From: Hyphomicrobiales bacterium
Lineage (GTDB): Bacteria > Pseudomonadota > Alphaproteobacteria > Rhizobiales > Methyloligellaceae
DNA: 64,000 nucleotides
Assembly: GCA_021775555.1 (NCBI GenBank)
Contig: JAJFHP010000003.1
Location: 1 to 64,000, forward strand
Direction: 5' to 3'
Program-made: the position numbers and the translations under genes
In this document: positions 18,845 through 29,278 of the stretch, one piece after another
Position numbering within the stretch: the stretch's first letter is position 1
How the letters are laid out: the number at the start of each line of letters is the position of its first letter
The notes under the pieces: generated by a model
Told to the model about the DNA's origin: nothing
Database searches by the model: none
What the model saw: the letters and a program-made list of their open reading frames with translations, nothing else

Positions 18845-19861
18845 TTGGGCGTAGTAATTCCACTAGCGGGTACGAGAGAGCCGAAAGCCAGTCTACAGCT
18901 TTTGTTTGATCTGGTTGGCGATGACATGGCGGGCGTTAATCGCATCATCATGGACAAGGCCCGTTCCGATGTTGATTTGATTCCCAAGCTTGCACGGCAT
19001 CTGATCGATTCAGGTGGCAAGCGCCTGCGCCCCATGCTGACCATCGCGGCGGCACGCATGTGCAGCTATGAGGGCGAGAACCATGTGCAGTTGGCGGCCA
19101 GCGTCGAATTCATGCACACGGCAACACTGCTACACGACGATGTGGTCGACGAAAGCGATCTGCGACGCGGAAAGAAATCAGCGCGTATTCTGTGGGGCAA
19201 CGAGGCCAGCGTCCTCGTAGGGGATTTCCTGCTGGGACAGGCTTTCAAAATGATGGTCGATGTTGGTTCTCTGGAGGCATTGCGTATCCTGTCAAATGCG
19301 GCAGCCGTAATTGCCGAAGGCGAGGTTATGCAGCTGATCGCCTCAAAGAACACCGAGACCAATGAAGATGAATATCTTGCGGTCATTAACGCCAAGACAG
19401 CAGCGCTGTTCTCCGCTGCCGCGGAGGTCGGGGCGGTACTTGCCGAGAGGCCCAAGGCGGAACAGGCGGCACTGCGCTCCTATGGCAAGAATCTCGGTAT
19501 CGCCTTCCAGCTTCTCGATGATGTACTGGATTATTCCGGCAATCAGGACCAATTAGGCAAATCCGTCGGCGATGACTTCCGCGAAGGTAAAATTACGCTC
19601 CCCGTCGTTTTGTCCTATCGCCGGGGTAGTGATGAGAACCGGGAATTCTGGCGTCGGGTGCTTCAGGAAGGTGATGTTCAGGAAGGAGATCTGAAACAGG
19701 CAATCTCACTCATGAATGGGTGCGGGGCCATTGAAGATACAATTGAACGCGCGCGCCACTATGGTTCCATTGCCCATGACGCGCTGGCAATCTTCCCTGA
19801 GACAAATTACAAGGCCGCCCTGCTGGATGCGGTGGCCTTCTGCATCGAACGGGCGCACTAG
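18845..19861 (+). CDS. ispB: Octaprenyl diphosphate synthase-like polyprenyl synthetase
   Basis: A 338-aa long-chain trans-prenyl diphosphate synthase that probably makes the ubiquinone side chain by adding isopentenyl units. Both aspartate-rich motifs are present: LLHDDVVDESD and QLLDDVLDY, with GGKRLRPML before the first. The start is set at TTG 18845 because AAGGGGGA precedes it and the protein begins as in its relatives; an ATG at 18734 would place about 37 unrelated residues in front. Chain length (C40, C45 or C50) cannot be read reliably. It converges on ispE with only 7 bp between stops. Confidence 0.9.
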   Translation: MGVVIPLAGTREPKASLQLLFDLVGDDMAGVNRIIMDKARSDVDLIPKLARHLIDSGGKRLRPMLTIAAARMCSYEGENHVQLAASVEFMHTATLLHDDVVDESDLRRGKKSARILWGNEASVLVGDFLLGQAFKMMVDVGSLEALRILSNAAAVIAEGEVMQLIASKNTETNEDEYLAVINAKTAALFSAAAEVGAVLAERPKAEQAALRSYGKNLGIAFQLLDDVLDYSGNQDQLGKSVGDDFREGKITLPVVLSYRRGSDENREFWRRVLQEGDVQEGDLKQAISLMNGCGAIEDTIERARHYGSIAHDALAIFPETNYKAALLDAVAFCIERAH

Positions 19862-19868
19862 AGCAGAC

Positions 19869-20735
19869 TTACTCCATTCTGGTTGAAGCCACCCACCAGT
19901 CCGGATGGGCTTTTAGCAGGCGCTCGCGCGCGCTTGCTGCTTGCCCGGCATTGGCGAATATACCGAAACATGTTGATCCACTTCCAGACATCTGCGCTGC
20001 AGCACACCCTTCCAGGCTCGATAATGCGTCAAGTACATCGCCAATCACCGGGACCAACATGACAGCCGGTTGTTCCAGATCATTACCCACTTCGGACATA
20101 TGCTTCAGCAGTTCACCAGCCGAAGCAAAAGACATTCGACGACAATGCCCTGCTGAAGATTCATCACCTAGGCTAGGAGCGTCCAGAGCAGCATAAATAT
20201 CTCCGGCGCGCATAGGAATGCCGGGATTGACCAACACGGCATCAAGCACGGGGAATTGCTTTAGCGGTGAGAGTTTCTCACCCCGCCCACGCATCACAGT
20301 GGTATGGGACATCAGGCAGGCCAGCACATCGGACCCCATTTCACACGCTGTATCCTCAACGATCTGTGGCGGGATGAGGCCAGGATTTGCCTTGCTGATC
20401 AGACGTATCGCGGCGCCTGCATCGGCTGACCCGCCACCAAGACCTGCGGCCACTGGTAAGTTTTTCTCCAATGAAAATGCGCCGACTTGGATGCCAGGAC
20501 AGCGTTCAGTCAGAAGACTCGCTGCTCTGAGGATGAGATTGTCATCTCCTCCCAGGGCCGAGGCAAACGGGCCATATGTCTTTAGTGAAAGCTCCCCATC
20601 AATTGTGAGGGAAAGCGCATCTCCGAGACCGGCAAATGCAACCAGACTTTCGATTTCATGAAAGCCGTCGGGCCGGCGGCCCAGCACCTGAAGTGAAAGG
20701 TTGATTTTCGCCGGCGCGTGTTCATCAATTTTCAT
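19869..20735 (-). CDS. ispE: 4-diphosphocytidyl-2-C-methyl-D-erythritol kinase IspE
   Basis: A 288-aa GHMP-superfamily kinase of the MEP isoprenoid pathway that phosphorylates CDP-methylerythritol. The N-terminal APAKINLSLQVLGRRPDGFH and the ATP loop LPVAAGLGGGSADAGAAIR are diagnostic, with the third motif AQMSGSGSTCFG near the C terminus. The length is normal. Convergent neighbour of the prenyl synthase and downstream of the TPR/LysM gene, as commonly found in Rhizobiales-type genomes. Confidence 0.95.
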   Translation of the reverse strand: MKIDEHAPAKINLSLQVLGRRPDGFHEIESLVAFAGLGDALSLTIDGELSLKTYGPFASALGGDDNLILRAASLLTERCPGIQVGAFSLEKNLPVAAGLGGGSADAGAAIRLISKANPGLIPPQIVEDTACEMGSDVLACLMSHTTVMRGRGEKLSPLKQFPVLDAVLVNPGIPMRAGDIYAALDAPSLGDESSAGHCRRMSFASAGELLKHMSEVGNDLEQPAVMLVPVIGDVLDALSSLEGCAAAQMSGSGSTCFGIFANAGQAASARERLLKAHPDWWVASTRME

Positions 20736-20798
20736 GTGACAATTACCGCGTCATCACGCCTGCCGGAACAGGTTAAACTCTCCACCGGTAATGCTTCC

Positions 20799-22790
20799 TT
20801 ACGGTTGCTCGGGAATCTTGAGTTTTTGCCCGGCAAAAATTGAACCTGCTTCCTTGAGGATGGCTTCATTGGCACGGTAGATCACGTCAAATTTGCTGCC
20901 ATCCTGATAATATTCCAGTGCCAGGTCCCAAAGTGATTCACCTTCTTTCACCACATGGATGTGCGGCTTATCTGCTTCTTTGACAGCTTTTTTTATCTCA
21001 TCGGGTTTTGCTTCCAGAACCACAACACTTTCCGGGGCTTTGGTTGCGGCATTGGCATCGGTTTTTTTCTCCGACAGGGAGGCAACGATGACCTTGGGTC
21101 TGTCCTGGGCTTGCAGGCCGTTGGCAATTTTCTCCCTGATCTTGACCTCGTCTTCCGGCTCGGGCTCAAGCGTCAACGCCTGTGACCATTGATATTTAGC
21201 CTCCAGCGTCCGCCCAACTCTCCAGTAGGCATCTCCCAGATGATCGTTGATTACCGGGTCATCGGGGCGCAGTTCCACCGCGCGCTCCAGATGCTTTGCC
21301 GCCTTATCATATCTGCCAAGGCGGTAATGGGCCCAGCCCAGGCTGTCGACGAAGTAGCCGTCATCGGGTTTAAGCTTCACGGCCTTGCGAATGAGGTCCA
21401 TCGCACGCTTGAGATTGAGTCCCTGATCAACCCATGAATAACCCAGATAATTCAGAATTAAGGGCTGAGTGGGCGAGAGCTTGAGCGCCATTTGCAGATC
21501 ACGCTCAGCGTCCTTCCAGTTCTTGAGCCGTTCTCGGGATACTCCGCGTGCATAAAACAGTGTCCAGTGCTGCTTCTTCGGCTTTTTCAAGAGTTCAATG
21601 GCGCGGGTGTAATAATGTTCAGCCTCTTCATAACGCTGGGCTGAACGCATAATGCTACCCAGTGCGTCATATGCGCGGGTTGCATTTTCCGGGCTGTCAG
21701 CAAGACTTTCCAGCAGAGCCTTGGAGTCCTCGATCTTCTCAAGAGAATTCAAAACATAGGCTTTGCGAATCTGGACATTCATCCAGATCGGCGATGATTT
21801 TGGCACCAAATCATATGACGTGAGTGCCTGCTCAAACCTTTCTGTCTTGTCGTAAACCTCACCAATAGCGAGATTGGCAAGTGGAAATTCTGATTTCAGA
21901 TAAAGCGCAATGCGAAGATAAACCAGACCGATTTCTGTACTGTCCTCACCGGTTAGTGCATCGCCGATGGCATAGAATACTTCTGCAAGTCCATGTGCCG
22001 GTGTGGTGACCAGTAAGGAGGGTTTCTGGCCAGCGTTGATATCCTCAAGCAGGGCCAAGGATACAGGATGACCCCTGGATTTGCCGATATGTTTCTTCAA
22101 AATCTTCTTGGCCAGCTTGGTATCGCCTGCATGGGCGGCATGTCGTGCATAGGCTTCCGCGATACGCAGTGTGCGTGGACGTGATTTGAAAGCAGCGCTC
22201 AGCGAAGTGCGTGCAATCTTTTTCTTCTTCGCGACGTCGGCAATGAGGCCCTTATGGTATTGCTGATAAAACAGAGACCAATCAGCCTTTTTCATCTCCG
22301 CTAATTCTTTAAGGGCGCTATCTGAATCATCATCCGCCAGGTAGGTCCAGGACCGAGACAGCCGGGCAGTTAAATTGGATAATGTCCCCTTGCGCGCGGA
22401 TGCAAAATGTTTGCCCGCTGCCTTGTAGTCGCCCTGCTTGAATTCTTTGACACCGAGCAGAAAGCGGGCGATCTGGTGAGAATTTTCGTTGGCAGCCACA
22501 TCCTTGGCTAGCCGAAGCGCCCTGTCCCAGTTGCCGGCGATGGCTTCGAGCAGGAATGTGCGCTCCAGGATAAGCTCATTTTCAGGATCTTTAGCGAGCG
22601 CATTTTCATAGAATTTCGCCGCCTTGGAGTTATCACGCTGCGAACGCGCAAGACGTCCGGCAAGGTAGCTGCCAAGCAACGAACGGGTCTCATCACTGCG
22701 TTCGTCAACCCAGGCCACATTAGAGACCGGGGCAGCCAAAAGTGTAATCAAGACAGCAAGGCCGAAAACCCGGCATGCTTTGCCCAACAT
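20799..22790 (-). CDS. Exported TPR-repeat protein with C-terminal LysM-like domain
   Basis: A 663-aa protein. It has a signal peptide (about residues 1-27: KACRVFGLAVLITLLAAPVS), then an array of tetratricopeptide repeats to about 550, clearest in LSPTQPLILNYLGYSWVDQG and LRPDDPVINDHLGDAYWRVG. A charged linker follows, and a C-terminal LysM-like segment (HVVKEGESLWDLALEYYQDG, about 605-650) suggests peptidoglycan binding. Plausibly a periplasmic scaffold. The ATG at 22790 has an AAAGGA site and a clean signal peptide; nine codons further upstream are open but unlikely. The exact function is unknown. Confidence 0.85.
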   Translation of the reverse strand: MLGKACRVFGLAVLITLLAAPVSNVAWVDERSDETRSLLGSYLAGRLARSQRDNSKAAKFYENALAKDPENELILERTFLLEAIAGNWDRALRLAKDVAANENSHQIARFLLGVKEFKQGDYKAAGKHFASARKGTLSNLTARLSRSWTYLADDDSDSALKELAEMKKADWSLFYQQYHKGLIADVAKKKKIARTSLSAAFKSRPRTLRIAEAYARHAAHAGDTKLAKKILKKHIGKSRGHPVSLALLEDINAGQKPSLLVTTPAHGLAEVFYAIGDALTGEDSTEIGLVYLRIALYLKSEFPLANLAIGEVYDKTERFEQALTSYDLVPKSSPIWMNVQIRKAYVLNSLEKIEDSKALLESLADSPENATRAYDALGSIMRSAQRYEEAEHYYTRAIELLKKPKKQHWTLFYARGVSRERLKNWKDAERDLQMALKLSPTQPLILNYLGYSWVDQGLNLKRAMDLIRKAVKLKPDDGYFVDSLGWAHYRLGRYDKAAKHLERAVELRPDDPVINDHLGDAYWRVGRTLEAKYQWSQALTLEPEPEDEVKIREKIANGLQAQDRPKVIVASLSEKKTDANAATKAPESVVVLEAKPDEIKKAVKEADKPHIHVVKEGESLWDLALEYYQDGSKFDVIYRANEAILKEAGSIFAGQKLKIPEQP

Positions 22791-22958
22791 GACTATCCTT
22801 TCCGGCATGACAGCCAACTGCGCCAGTGAATTGCTGCATCACAATTCGAGTGGCGCGCGCAGTGTGCCCAGAACAATTACGCTAAATCCGAGTTGCCGCA
22901 AGTCCCAATCAGACCATATCACTCTAGCGTCATAAATGGCCCGCTAAAATCATGCAAC

Positions 22959-23930
22959 TCATGCCAATTCGGGCGTCCCGCCATTTATTACTGTGCCAAA
23001 TGCTGCGGCATCGATATTTCCGCCACTCAAAACAACGCCAATCTTCTTGCCTCCCGAAATCCCACGTTCCTTCAAAAGTGCTGCGAGTGAGGCTGCCCCG
23101 GCACCCTCTGCAAGATTATGTGTATCGCTATAGTAGGCCCGTATGGCTGATGCGATCTCATCTTCTGAAACCTTCACGATCCGCTCCGCTCCCTTGCAGA
23201 TGATATCCAGCGCATCCGGTGAAGGCACCCGGCAGGCCATACCGTCAGCAAATGTCGCAGCGCTGTTCGTCTCACGCACTTCACCCGCATCGAACGACAT
23301 GGCGTATGCCGGAGCATTTTCCGCCACGACCCCGACAATATTCGTCTTCAGTCCGAGCAGATCACGCGCCATGATAAGCCCGCAGAGACCTGAACCCATG
23401 CCAACCGGCACATAGACCCTGTCCAGATCTTTTACCGCGCGGAAGAATTCCAGTGCGTAAGTAGAGACACCCCTTACGAGCCATGGATGAAATGATGGAA
23501 CCAAATGCAGGCCTTTTTCCTGTGCCAGCCGGCCGGACTCGACGCGCGCCTCGTCAAAATCCACACCAAATTCGATCAACTCGGCACCAAAGGCGCGCAT
23601 TGACGTGTTTTTCTCGACGCTGTTCCCGTGGGGCACCAAAATTGTCGCTGACAGGCCAAATTGGGCGCTCGCCAGCGCGATGCTCTGGCCGTGATTGCCA
23701 CGCGTTGCCGTGATGACTCCTGATACAGGCTCGTCACAACGCGATAGTTCATTGAAATAAACGAGACCGCCGCGCAGCTTGAACGCCCCTATGGGAGTGT
23801 GGTTTTCGTGTTTGACCCATACCTCGCAGCCAGCCCGCTCGCCCAATAGAGGCCAGGCATATTGCGGTGTCGGCGCCATAACACCATGGACGGTTCCTGC
23901 GGCCGCTTCCAGTTCATCAAGGGAGAACAT
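22959..23930 (-). CDS. Threonine/serine dehydratase-like PLP enzyme
   Basis: A 323-aa fold-type II PLP enzyme. The Schiff-base Lys is K51 in PIGAFKLRGG, the Asn loop is TATRGNHGQSIA and a C-terminal VVLSGGNIDAAAF closes the phosphate site. There is no ACT regulatory domain, so it resembles catabolic threonine/serine dehydratases rather than biosynthetic IlvA. Related racemases and hydroxyaspartate ammonia-lyases share these motifs, so the substrate is uncertain. Minus strand, 25 bp beyond the ETF-QO gene, possibly co-transcribed. Confidence 0.85.
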   Translation of the reverse strand: MFSLDELEAAAGTVHGVMAPTPQYAWPLLGERAGCEVWVKHENHTPIGAFKLRGGLVYFNELSRCDEPVSGVITATRGNHGQSIALASAQFGLSATILVPHGNSVEKNTSMRAFGAELIEFGVDFDEARVESGRLAQEKGLHLVPSFHPWLVRGVSTYALEFFRAVKDLDRVYVPVGMGSGLCGLIMARDLLGLKTNIVGVVAENAPAYAMSFDAGEVRETNSAATFADGMACRVPSPDALDIICKGAERIVKVSEDEIASAIRAYYSDTHNLAEGAGAASLAALLKERGISGGKKIGVVLSGGNIDAAAFGTVINGGTPELA

Positions 23931-23955
23931 AAAATTTCAGCCTCATGCAGTTCAG

Positions 23956-25635
23956 TTACATATTTGGATAATTTGGCCCGCCACCGCCTTCAGGCGTCAC
24001 CCATGTAATATTCTGTTCCGGGTCCTTGATATCGCAGGTTTTGCAGTGGACGCAATTTTGCGCATTTATTTGAAGGCGCGGTTCACCGCCTTCGCCTTCC
24101 ACGATCCATTCATAAACCCCGGCGGGGCAATAACGGGCTGATGGCCCGGCAAAACGGTCATATTCACTTGCTCGCTGTAATTCCGGATCAGCGACTTTCA
24201 GATGCACTGGCTGATCTTCCTCGTGATTGGTCGCGGACAGGAAAACGGAGGAGAGTTTGTCGAATGTGAGAGCACCATCGGGCCGTGGGTAATCGATAGG
24301 CTTGAAACCGGATGCAGACTGCAATGTCGCATGATCCGGCTTGCCGTGCCCAATTGTATGCTTCAGGAAGGGCAACAGCGTATTGACCCACATGTCCATG
24401 CCCCCAAGCATGAGCCCAAGCCGCGTACCAAAGCGTGACCATAGCGGCTTGGCGTTTCGCACGCGTTTCAAATCTTTTGCTATACCACTGGATTCATAGG
24501 CTTTTTCGTAAGATGCGAGCACATCTCCGGTGCGGTTTGCACCCAGTGCCTCAAATGCAGATTCACCCGCCATGATCCCGCTCAGCATGGCGTTATGAGA
24601 GCCTTTTATACGCGGCACATTCATAAACCCCGCGCCGCAGCCAATGAGCGCACCACCGGGAAATGCGAGCTTTGGTACGGATTGAAACCCACCCTCGGTG
24701 AGTGCGCGCGCACCATAAGCCACCCGATTGCCATCCTCGAAGGTGTCCCGGATAGCAGGATGCGTCTTGAAACGCTGAAACTCTTCATAGGGTGCAAGAT
24801 AAGGATTGGCGTAATTCAGATGAACGACGAAACCGACTGAAACCAGATTTTCGCCGAAATGATAGAGGAATGAGCCTCCGCCAATCGCATCATCAAGTGG
24901 CCAGCCCATTGAGTGTTGCACCAGGCCGGGCTGGTGTTTGTCCGGTGCCACTTCCCAAAGCTCCTTGAGCCCAAGACCGTATTTCTGAGGCTCACGCCCC
25001 GTGTCCAGTTCAAACTTTGCGATGATCTGTTTCGTGAGCGAGCCGCGCGCACCTTCGCCAAGCAGCGTGTATTTGCCGGTAAGCTCCATGCCGCGCATGA
25101 AAGTGTCTTTTGGCGAGCCGTCTCCAGCCACGCCCATATCGCCAGTGGCCACGCCGCGCACCGCGCCTGCCTCATCATAAAGAACCTCGCTCGCAGCAAA
25201 GCCTGGGTAAACTTCCACGCCGAGCGCTTCGGCCTGCTCTCCAAGCCAGCGGCACAGATTGCCGAGACTGACGACATAATTACCGTGATTGCTCATCAGC
25301 GGCGGCATAAGGAAATTAGGTAGGGAGATGCTTTTCCCGGATGTGAGATAGAGGAATTTGTCTTGGCTAACCAGTGTATCCACGGGCGCGCCTTGCTCTC
25401 GCCAGCCCGGGATGAGCGTATCGAGGCCAACAGGATCAATCACCGCGCCTGACAGGATATGCGCACCGACCTCGGAGCCTTTCTCCAATACAACGACAGA
25501 AACCTCGTTGTCGTTCTCCAGTGCCAGTTGTTTCAACCGAATGGCAGCGGAGAGCCCGGCCGGACCGGCCCCGACAATCACGACGTCAAATTCCATCGAT
25601 TCCCGGTCGGATACGGGATTTTGCGAATCTAGCAT
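23956..25635 (-). CDS. Electron transfer flavoprotein-ubiquinone oxidoreductase
   Basis: A 559-aa membrane-associated flavoprotein passing electrons from ETF (fatty-acid and amino-acid dehydrogenases) to ubiquinone. The FAD fold VVIVGAGPAGLSAAIRLK lies at about residues 19-36, and GWPLDDAIGGGSFLYHFGEN and VSVGFVVHLNYANPYL are ETF-QO segments. The C-terminal ferredoxin-like domain has NCVHCKTCDIKDPEQNITW, supplying three cluster cysteines, with a further Cys in RYCPAGVYEW. The length is normal. Divergent from the ClC gene. Confidence 0.96.
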   Translation of the reverse strand: MLDSQNPVSDRESMEFDVVIVGAGPAGLSAAIRLKQLALENDNEVSVVVLEKGSEVGAHILSGAVIDPVGLDTLIPGWREQGAPVDTLVSQDKFLYLTSGKSISLPNFLMPPLMSNHGNYVVSLGNLCRWLGEQAEALGVEVYPGFAASEVLYDEAGAVRGVATGDMGVAGDGSPKDTFMRGMELTGKYTLLGEGARGSLTKQIIAKFELDTGREPQKYGLGLKELWEVAPDKHQPGLVQHSMGWPLDDAIGGGSFLYHFGENLVSVGFVVHLNYANPYLAPYEEFQRFKTHPAIRDTFEDGNRVAYGARALTEGGFQSVPKLAFPGGALIGCGAGFMNVPRIKGSHNAMLSGIMAGESAFEALGANRTGDVLASYEKAYESSGIAKDLKRVRNAKPLWSRFGTRLGLMLGGMDMWVNTLLPFLKHTIGHGKPDHATLQSASGFKPIDYPRPDGALTFDKLSSVFLSATNHEEDQPVHLKVADPELQRASEYDRFAGPSARYCPAGVYEWIVEGEGGEPRLQINAQNCVHCKTCDIKDPEQNITWVTPEGGGGPNYPNM

Positions 25636-25776
25636 CTGAGATCACCTTCTTCCTAAATGAGGTGGATAATGCGCTTGTCCACTTGGCGTCAATCGGTCGA
25701 ATGACGGCCCCAGCTTTCAATTGTACGGAATCTGACCTCTAATGCCGATGCACAATGCGAGGGGAAGGCAGCTTTA

Positions 25777-27540
25777 ATGCCATCGCAACGTCAAAAAAGG
25801 CGATCAATCCGTGCGCGCCTGCGCACGGCATTTGGCAATGAATATGTCTTGCTGCTGATCTTTTCGGTCTTGATCGGCTTGGCGGTTTCGCACGGCATTG
25901 TCGGTTTCCGTAAGCTGGTAGGGTTATTCCAGCTCGCCGCATTCGCATCGGAAACCGAGAAGTATTTCGCGACAGTCGCCGCCGTCTCCTCATGGTGGCA
26001 TTTGCTTCTGGCGCCAACCCTTGGCGGCCTGCTGGTGGGCTTGTTCATTTATTATTTCATGCCGGACAGACGCAACCAGGGCATTCCCGATATCATGGAA
26101 GCCTGCGCTTACCGCGGCGGCAGGATGGACATGAAAGCCAGTTTAGGAGCGGCTCTGGCCTCGGCAGCCTCGATTGGCGCTGGTGCATCGGTTGGGCGTG
26201 AAGGGCCGGCTGTCCATATCGGCGCCAGCATCAGCAGCTGGATTACGGAGCGACTGAAATTCAGCCGCTCCTTTTCACTCACCTTGCTGGGTTGTGGTGT
26301 CGCCTCGGCTGTTTCCGCATCCTTCAATGTGCCCATAGCAGGCGTATTCTTTGCGCTGGAAGTCGTGATCGGCCAGTACACGTTGAGCGTCTTCGCACCA
26401 ATCGTTATTGCTTCGGTGGTTTCAGCGGTCGTGATCCGTAACTATTTTGGCCATTACCCGGCCTTCGTGGTCCCGGAATATTTTATCGATTCGCTGATCG
26501 AAGTGCCGCTTTTCCTGGTCCTGGGCCTGGTTTGTGCACTTGTTGCGTGCGTCTTCATGTATTGTGTGTTCGCCGTCCAGGATGGTGTGGGTAAACTCCC
26601 GATACCCGTCTGGATGCGCCCCGCCATAGGCGGCCTCGCAGTCGGCTGCATTGCCCTCGCCTACCCGCAAATCCTCGGCGTTGGTTACCAGGCGACGGGG
26701 CTGGCGCTGAAAGAGGCGATGCCGTTCGCTCTCATGTTCGCCCTGATTCTGGCCAAGTTGGCCGCGTCCTCAATCTCGCTGGGATCGGGTTTTGCCGGTG
26801 GGATATTCAGTCCTTCTCTTTTTATTGGCGCCATGACCGGTGGTTCTTTCGGCCTGGCCGTTGCGCAAATCCTGCCCAACTTTGCCTCGACACATGGCGC
26901 CTATACGGTTCTCGGCATGGTAGGCGTGGCTTCCGCCGTCCTCGGTGCGCCCATCTCGACAATGCTGATTATCTTCGAACTCACCAACAATACCCAGATG
27001 ACGGTCGCCGTGATGGTCACGGTCACGACAGCGACCGTGGTCACCCAGCAAATTACTGGTCGAAGGTCATTCTTCGTGTGGGTGCTTGAGCGGCGCGGTG
27101 TGACGCTTGATGATGCCAGTGATCAGGAAGCCATGCTGTCCACAACAATAGAAAATGTCATCAGCGATGATTTCATGACGTTGCCCAAATCAGCCACTCT
27201 TAAGGAGACACGAGAATTATTCGCCAACAAGCGTCCGGGAGTTGTCTTCATCGTCGATACAAAGGGGCGGGTTGAGGGAGGGCTCACATCCGCCGGATTC
27301 CTTGAGCGCACCCACAAACCCGGCTCCAGGCGCATGACAGCCGGCAGCGCGGCAAAGCCATGCGGGACCGTAATCCTGTCCCATGCCAGTCTTGACCGTG
27401 CCCTCAAGCTTATGGCCCGGGAAAACGCGGAGTACCTGCCCGTGGTCGATGATATTCAGGCCCGTAAGGTTCTCGGTGTACTCCATCGCAAGGATCTCAT
27501 GCTTGCCTGCAGCAATGCATCCGATGATAGCAATGCCTAG
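25777..27540 (+). CDS. ClC-family chloride transporter with CBS domains
   Basis: A 587-aa membrane protein with about ten to twelve helices to residue 430, then a pair of CBS domains (about 450-580). ClC signatures are [11 protein letters not shown] (140-150, with the gating Glu) and [17 protein letters not shown]. The intact gating Glu suggests H+/Cl- exchange, but the inner proton-pathway residue was not verified. The CBS pair suggests nucleotide or ionic-strength sensing. ATG at 25777 follows GGGGAAGG. Divergent from ETF-QO. Confidence 0.93.
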   Translation: MPSQRQKRRSIRARLRTAFGNEYVLLLIFSVLIGLAVSHGIVGFRKLVGLFQLAAFASETEKYFATVAAVSSWWHLLLAPTLGGLLVGLFIYYFMPDRRNQGIPDIMEACAYRGGRMDMKASLGAALASAASIGAGASVGREGPAVHIGASISSWITERLKFSRSFSLTLLGCGVASAVSASFNVPIAGVFFALEVVIGQYTLSVFAPIVIASVVSAVVIRNYFGHYPAFVVPEYFIDSLIEVPLFLVLGLVCALVACVFMYCVFAVQDGVGKLPIPVWMRPAIGGLAVGCIALAYPQILGVGYQATGLALKEAMPFALMFALILAKLAASSISLGSGFAGGIFSPSLFIGAMTGGSFGLAVAQILPNFASTHGAYTVLGMVGVASAVLGAPISTMLIIFELTNNTQMTVAVMVTVTTATVVTQQITGRRSFFVWVLERRGVTLDDASDQEAMLSTTIENVISDDFMTLPKSATLKETRELFANKRPGVVFIVDTKGRVEGGLTSAGFLERTHKPGSRRMTAGSAAKPCGTVILSHASLDRALKLMARENAEYLPVVDDIQARKVLGVLHRKDLMLACSNASDDSNA

Positions 27541-27593
27541 AGCGAACGCCCCTGCCATGCTATGTCACGCGTAATAATGCTCCGGACCCATCC

Positions 27594-28415
27594 ATGACCA
27601 TGACCGACACCTCCTCTGCTGCTGCCCTGCTCGACTGGTACCGGGCAATGGGCGTGGACGAAATCATTGAAAATGCGCCTGTCAACTGGTTTGAAGCCGC
27701 CGCAACTGCAAAGGCAAGTGAGCAGCAGCCTTCAAACAAAAGTTCCCGCCAACCGGCACCACGAGAACAACCTGCAACACCCCGGCCCGGCTTCAACAAC
27801 ATTGCCCCCGACGAAGCAGTGATGGATGCCCGAAAGCGGGCTTCAAAGGCCAAGTCGCTTGAAGAGTTGGAGACAGCACTTGCAGGTTTTGACGGGTGTC
27901 CATTGAAAGCGACGGCCAAAAACACATGCTTCAAGCGCGGGAATGATGAAGCGCGCATCATGCTCATCGGTGAAGGCCCGGGGCGTGATGAAGATTTGCG
28001 GGGACTGCCCTTTGTCGGCCGCGCAGGGCAATTGCTCGACAAGATGCTTGGCGCAATTTCACTCACCGAAAAGGACGTTTACATCACCAACATCGTCTAT
28101 TGGCGTCCACCGGGAAACCGGACACCTTCGACGCAGGAAGTGGAAGCCTGCCTGCCCTTTCTCAACCGGCAGGTGGAATTGCTGGACCCGGAAATCATCG
28201 TCCTGATCGGGGGTCCCGCGTCACACACCCTGCTCGGGACAAATGAAGGTATCACCCGCTTGCGGGGTAAATGGCGCGATACCGAGATCGGCGGCAAGAC
28301 GCGCCGTGTCATGCCCATATTACATCCGGCCTACTTGCTGCGCACGCCGGCGGCCAAGCGCCACGCATGGCGAGATTTGCTAAGCCTGAAGGCTGCACTC
28401 AAACCACGGGACTAA
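27594..28415 (+). CDS. Uracil-DNA glycosylase, family 4-like
   Basis: A 273-aa UDG-superfamily base-excision enzyme. Motif 1 is [20 protein letters not shown] (125-144) and motif 2 is ILHPAYLLR near the C terminus; [15 protein letters not shown] is also typical. The N-terminal 70 residues are low-complexity. Classical family 4 enzymes hold a [4Fe-4S] cluster with four cysteines; I can find only three in the whole protein (Cys102, Cys112, Cys186), so a complete cluster looks impossible. Only 4 bp separate it from the nitroreductase gene. Confidence 0.88.
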   Translation: MTMTDTSSAAALLDWYRAMGVDEIIENAPVNWFEAAATAKASEQQPSNKSSRQPAPREQPATPRPGFNNIAPDEAVMDARKRASKAKSLEELETALAGFDGCPLKATAKNTCFKRGNDEARIMLIGEGPGRDEDLRGLPFVGRAGQLLDKMLGAISLTEKDVYITNIVYWRPPGNRTPSTQEVEACLPFLNRQVELLDPEIIVLIGGPASHTLLGTNEGITRLRGKWRDTEIGGKTRRVMPILHPAYLLRTPAAKRHAWRDLLSLKAALKPRD

Positions 28416-28419
28416 AAAC

Positions 28420-29250
28420 ATGAGCCAGATTGACGACGCCCTGAAGCAGCGCTTCGGGCCAGACACACCCTCGACACCGGATATCCTCGGCCAATATGAA
28501 TTTCCGGTCCAGCTTGCCTCCCGGCGATCGCATCGGCAATTCAAACCCGACCCGCTCGACCCGGAGCTTGTACACTCCTTGTGCGCTCTCGCCATGTGCG
28601 CACCTGCCAAGAGCGATTTGCAGCAACGTGACATCGTCATCGTTGAGGATCCGGACCAACGTGCGAAGCTTCTGGAGATCATCCCGGGCAATGCCTGGAT
28701 GGAAACCGCACCCGCCTTTCTCGTTTTCTGCGCCAACAACCGCCGGCAAAGACAATTGAATGAATGGCGAGGGCCTCCTTTCGTCAACGATCATCTGGAC
28801 GCCTTTTTCAATGCATCCGTGGATGCCGGGATCGCGCTGGCTACTTTCATGATGGCAGCCGAGTCGGTCGGGCTCGGCTGTTGCCCGGTGAGCGCCATCC
28901 GCAACGAGTCGCAAAAGGTGAGCGACCTGCTCGGATTACCGGACCATGTGTTTGCCGTCGTGGGCATGGCGCTTGGATGGCCTGAGCAAGAGGGCTGGAT
29001 CAGCATGCGCCTTCCTCTCGCCGCAACGGTTCACACCAACCGGTTTTCAGAAGAAGGATTGTCAGACCGGATTGACGCCTATGACCAAGCCCGCGCGAAA
29101 GTGCATTCCTATTCCAGCCAGCGCAATGTTGAGGAATTTGGTCAGGCAGAATTCTATGGCTGGTCAGAGGATAAAGCGCGGCAATATGCACACCCCGACC
29201 GTGCTGACTTCGGCGATTTCATTCGCGCCAAGGGTTTTAATCTGAGCTAG
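28420..29250 (+). CDS. Nitroreductase-family FMN oxidoreductase
   Basis: A 276-aa protein of the NfsA/FRP-like nitroreductase family. The N-terminal FMN motif is LASRRSHRQFKPDPLD, and VDAGIALATFMMAAESVGLG plus GMALGWPEQE are typical central and late motifs. It probably reduces nitro, quinone or flavin substrates with NAD(P)H; the physiological substrate is unknown. The start is 4 bp after the glycosylase stop, so the two are in one operon, with moaB 28 bp further on. Confidence 0.88.
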   Translation: MSQIDDALKQRFGPDTPSTPDILGQYEFPVQLASRRSHRQFKPDPLDPELVHSLCALAMCAPAKSDLQQRDIVIVEDPDQRAKLLEIIPGNAWMETAPAFLVFCANNRRQRQLNEWRGPPFVNDHLDAFFNASVDAGIALATFMMAAESVGLGCCPVSAIRNESQKVSDLLGLPDHVFAVVGMALGWPEQEGWISMRLPLAATVHTNRFSEEGLSDRIDAYDQARAKVHSYSSQRNVEEFGQAEFYGWSEDKARQYAHPDRADFGDFIRAKGFNLS

Positions 29251-29278
29251 AGTCCCGCGAACAGCACGGAGTGCCAAC

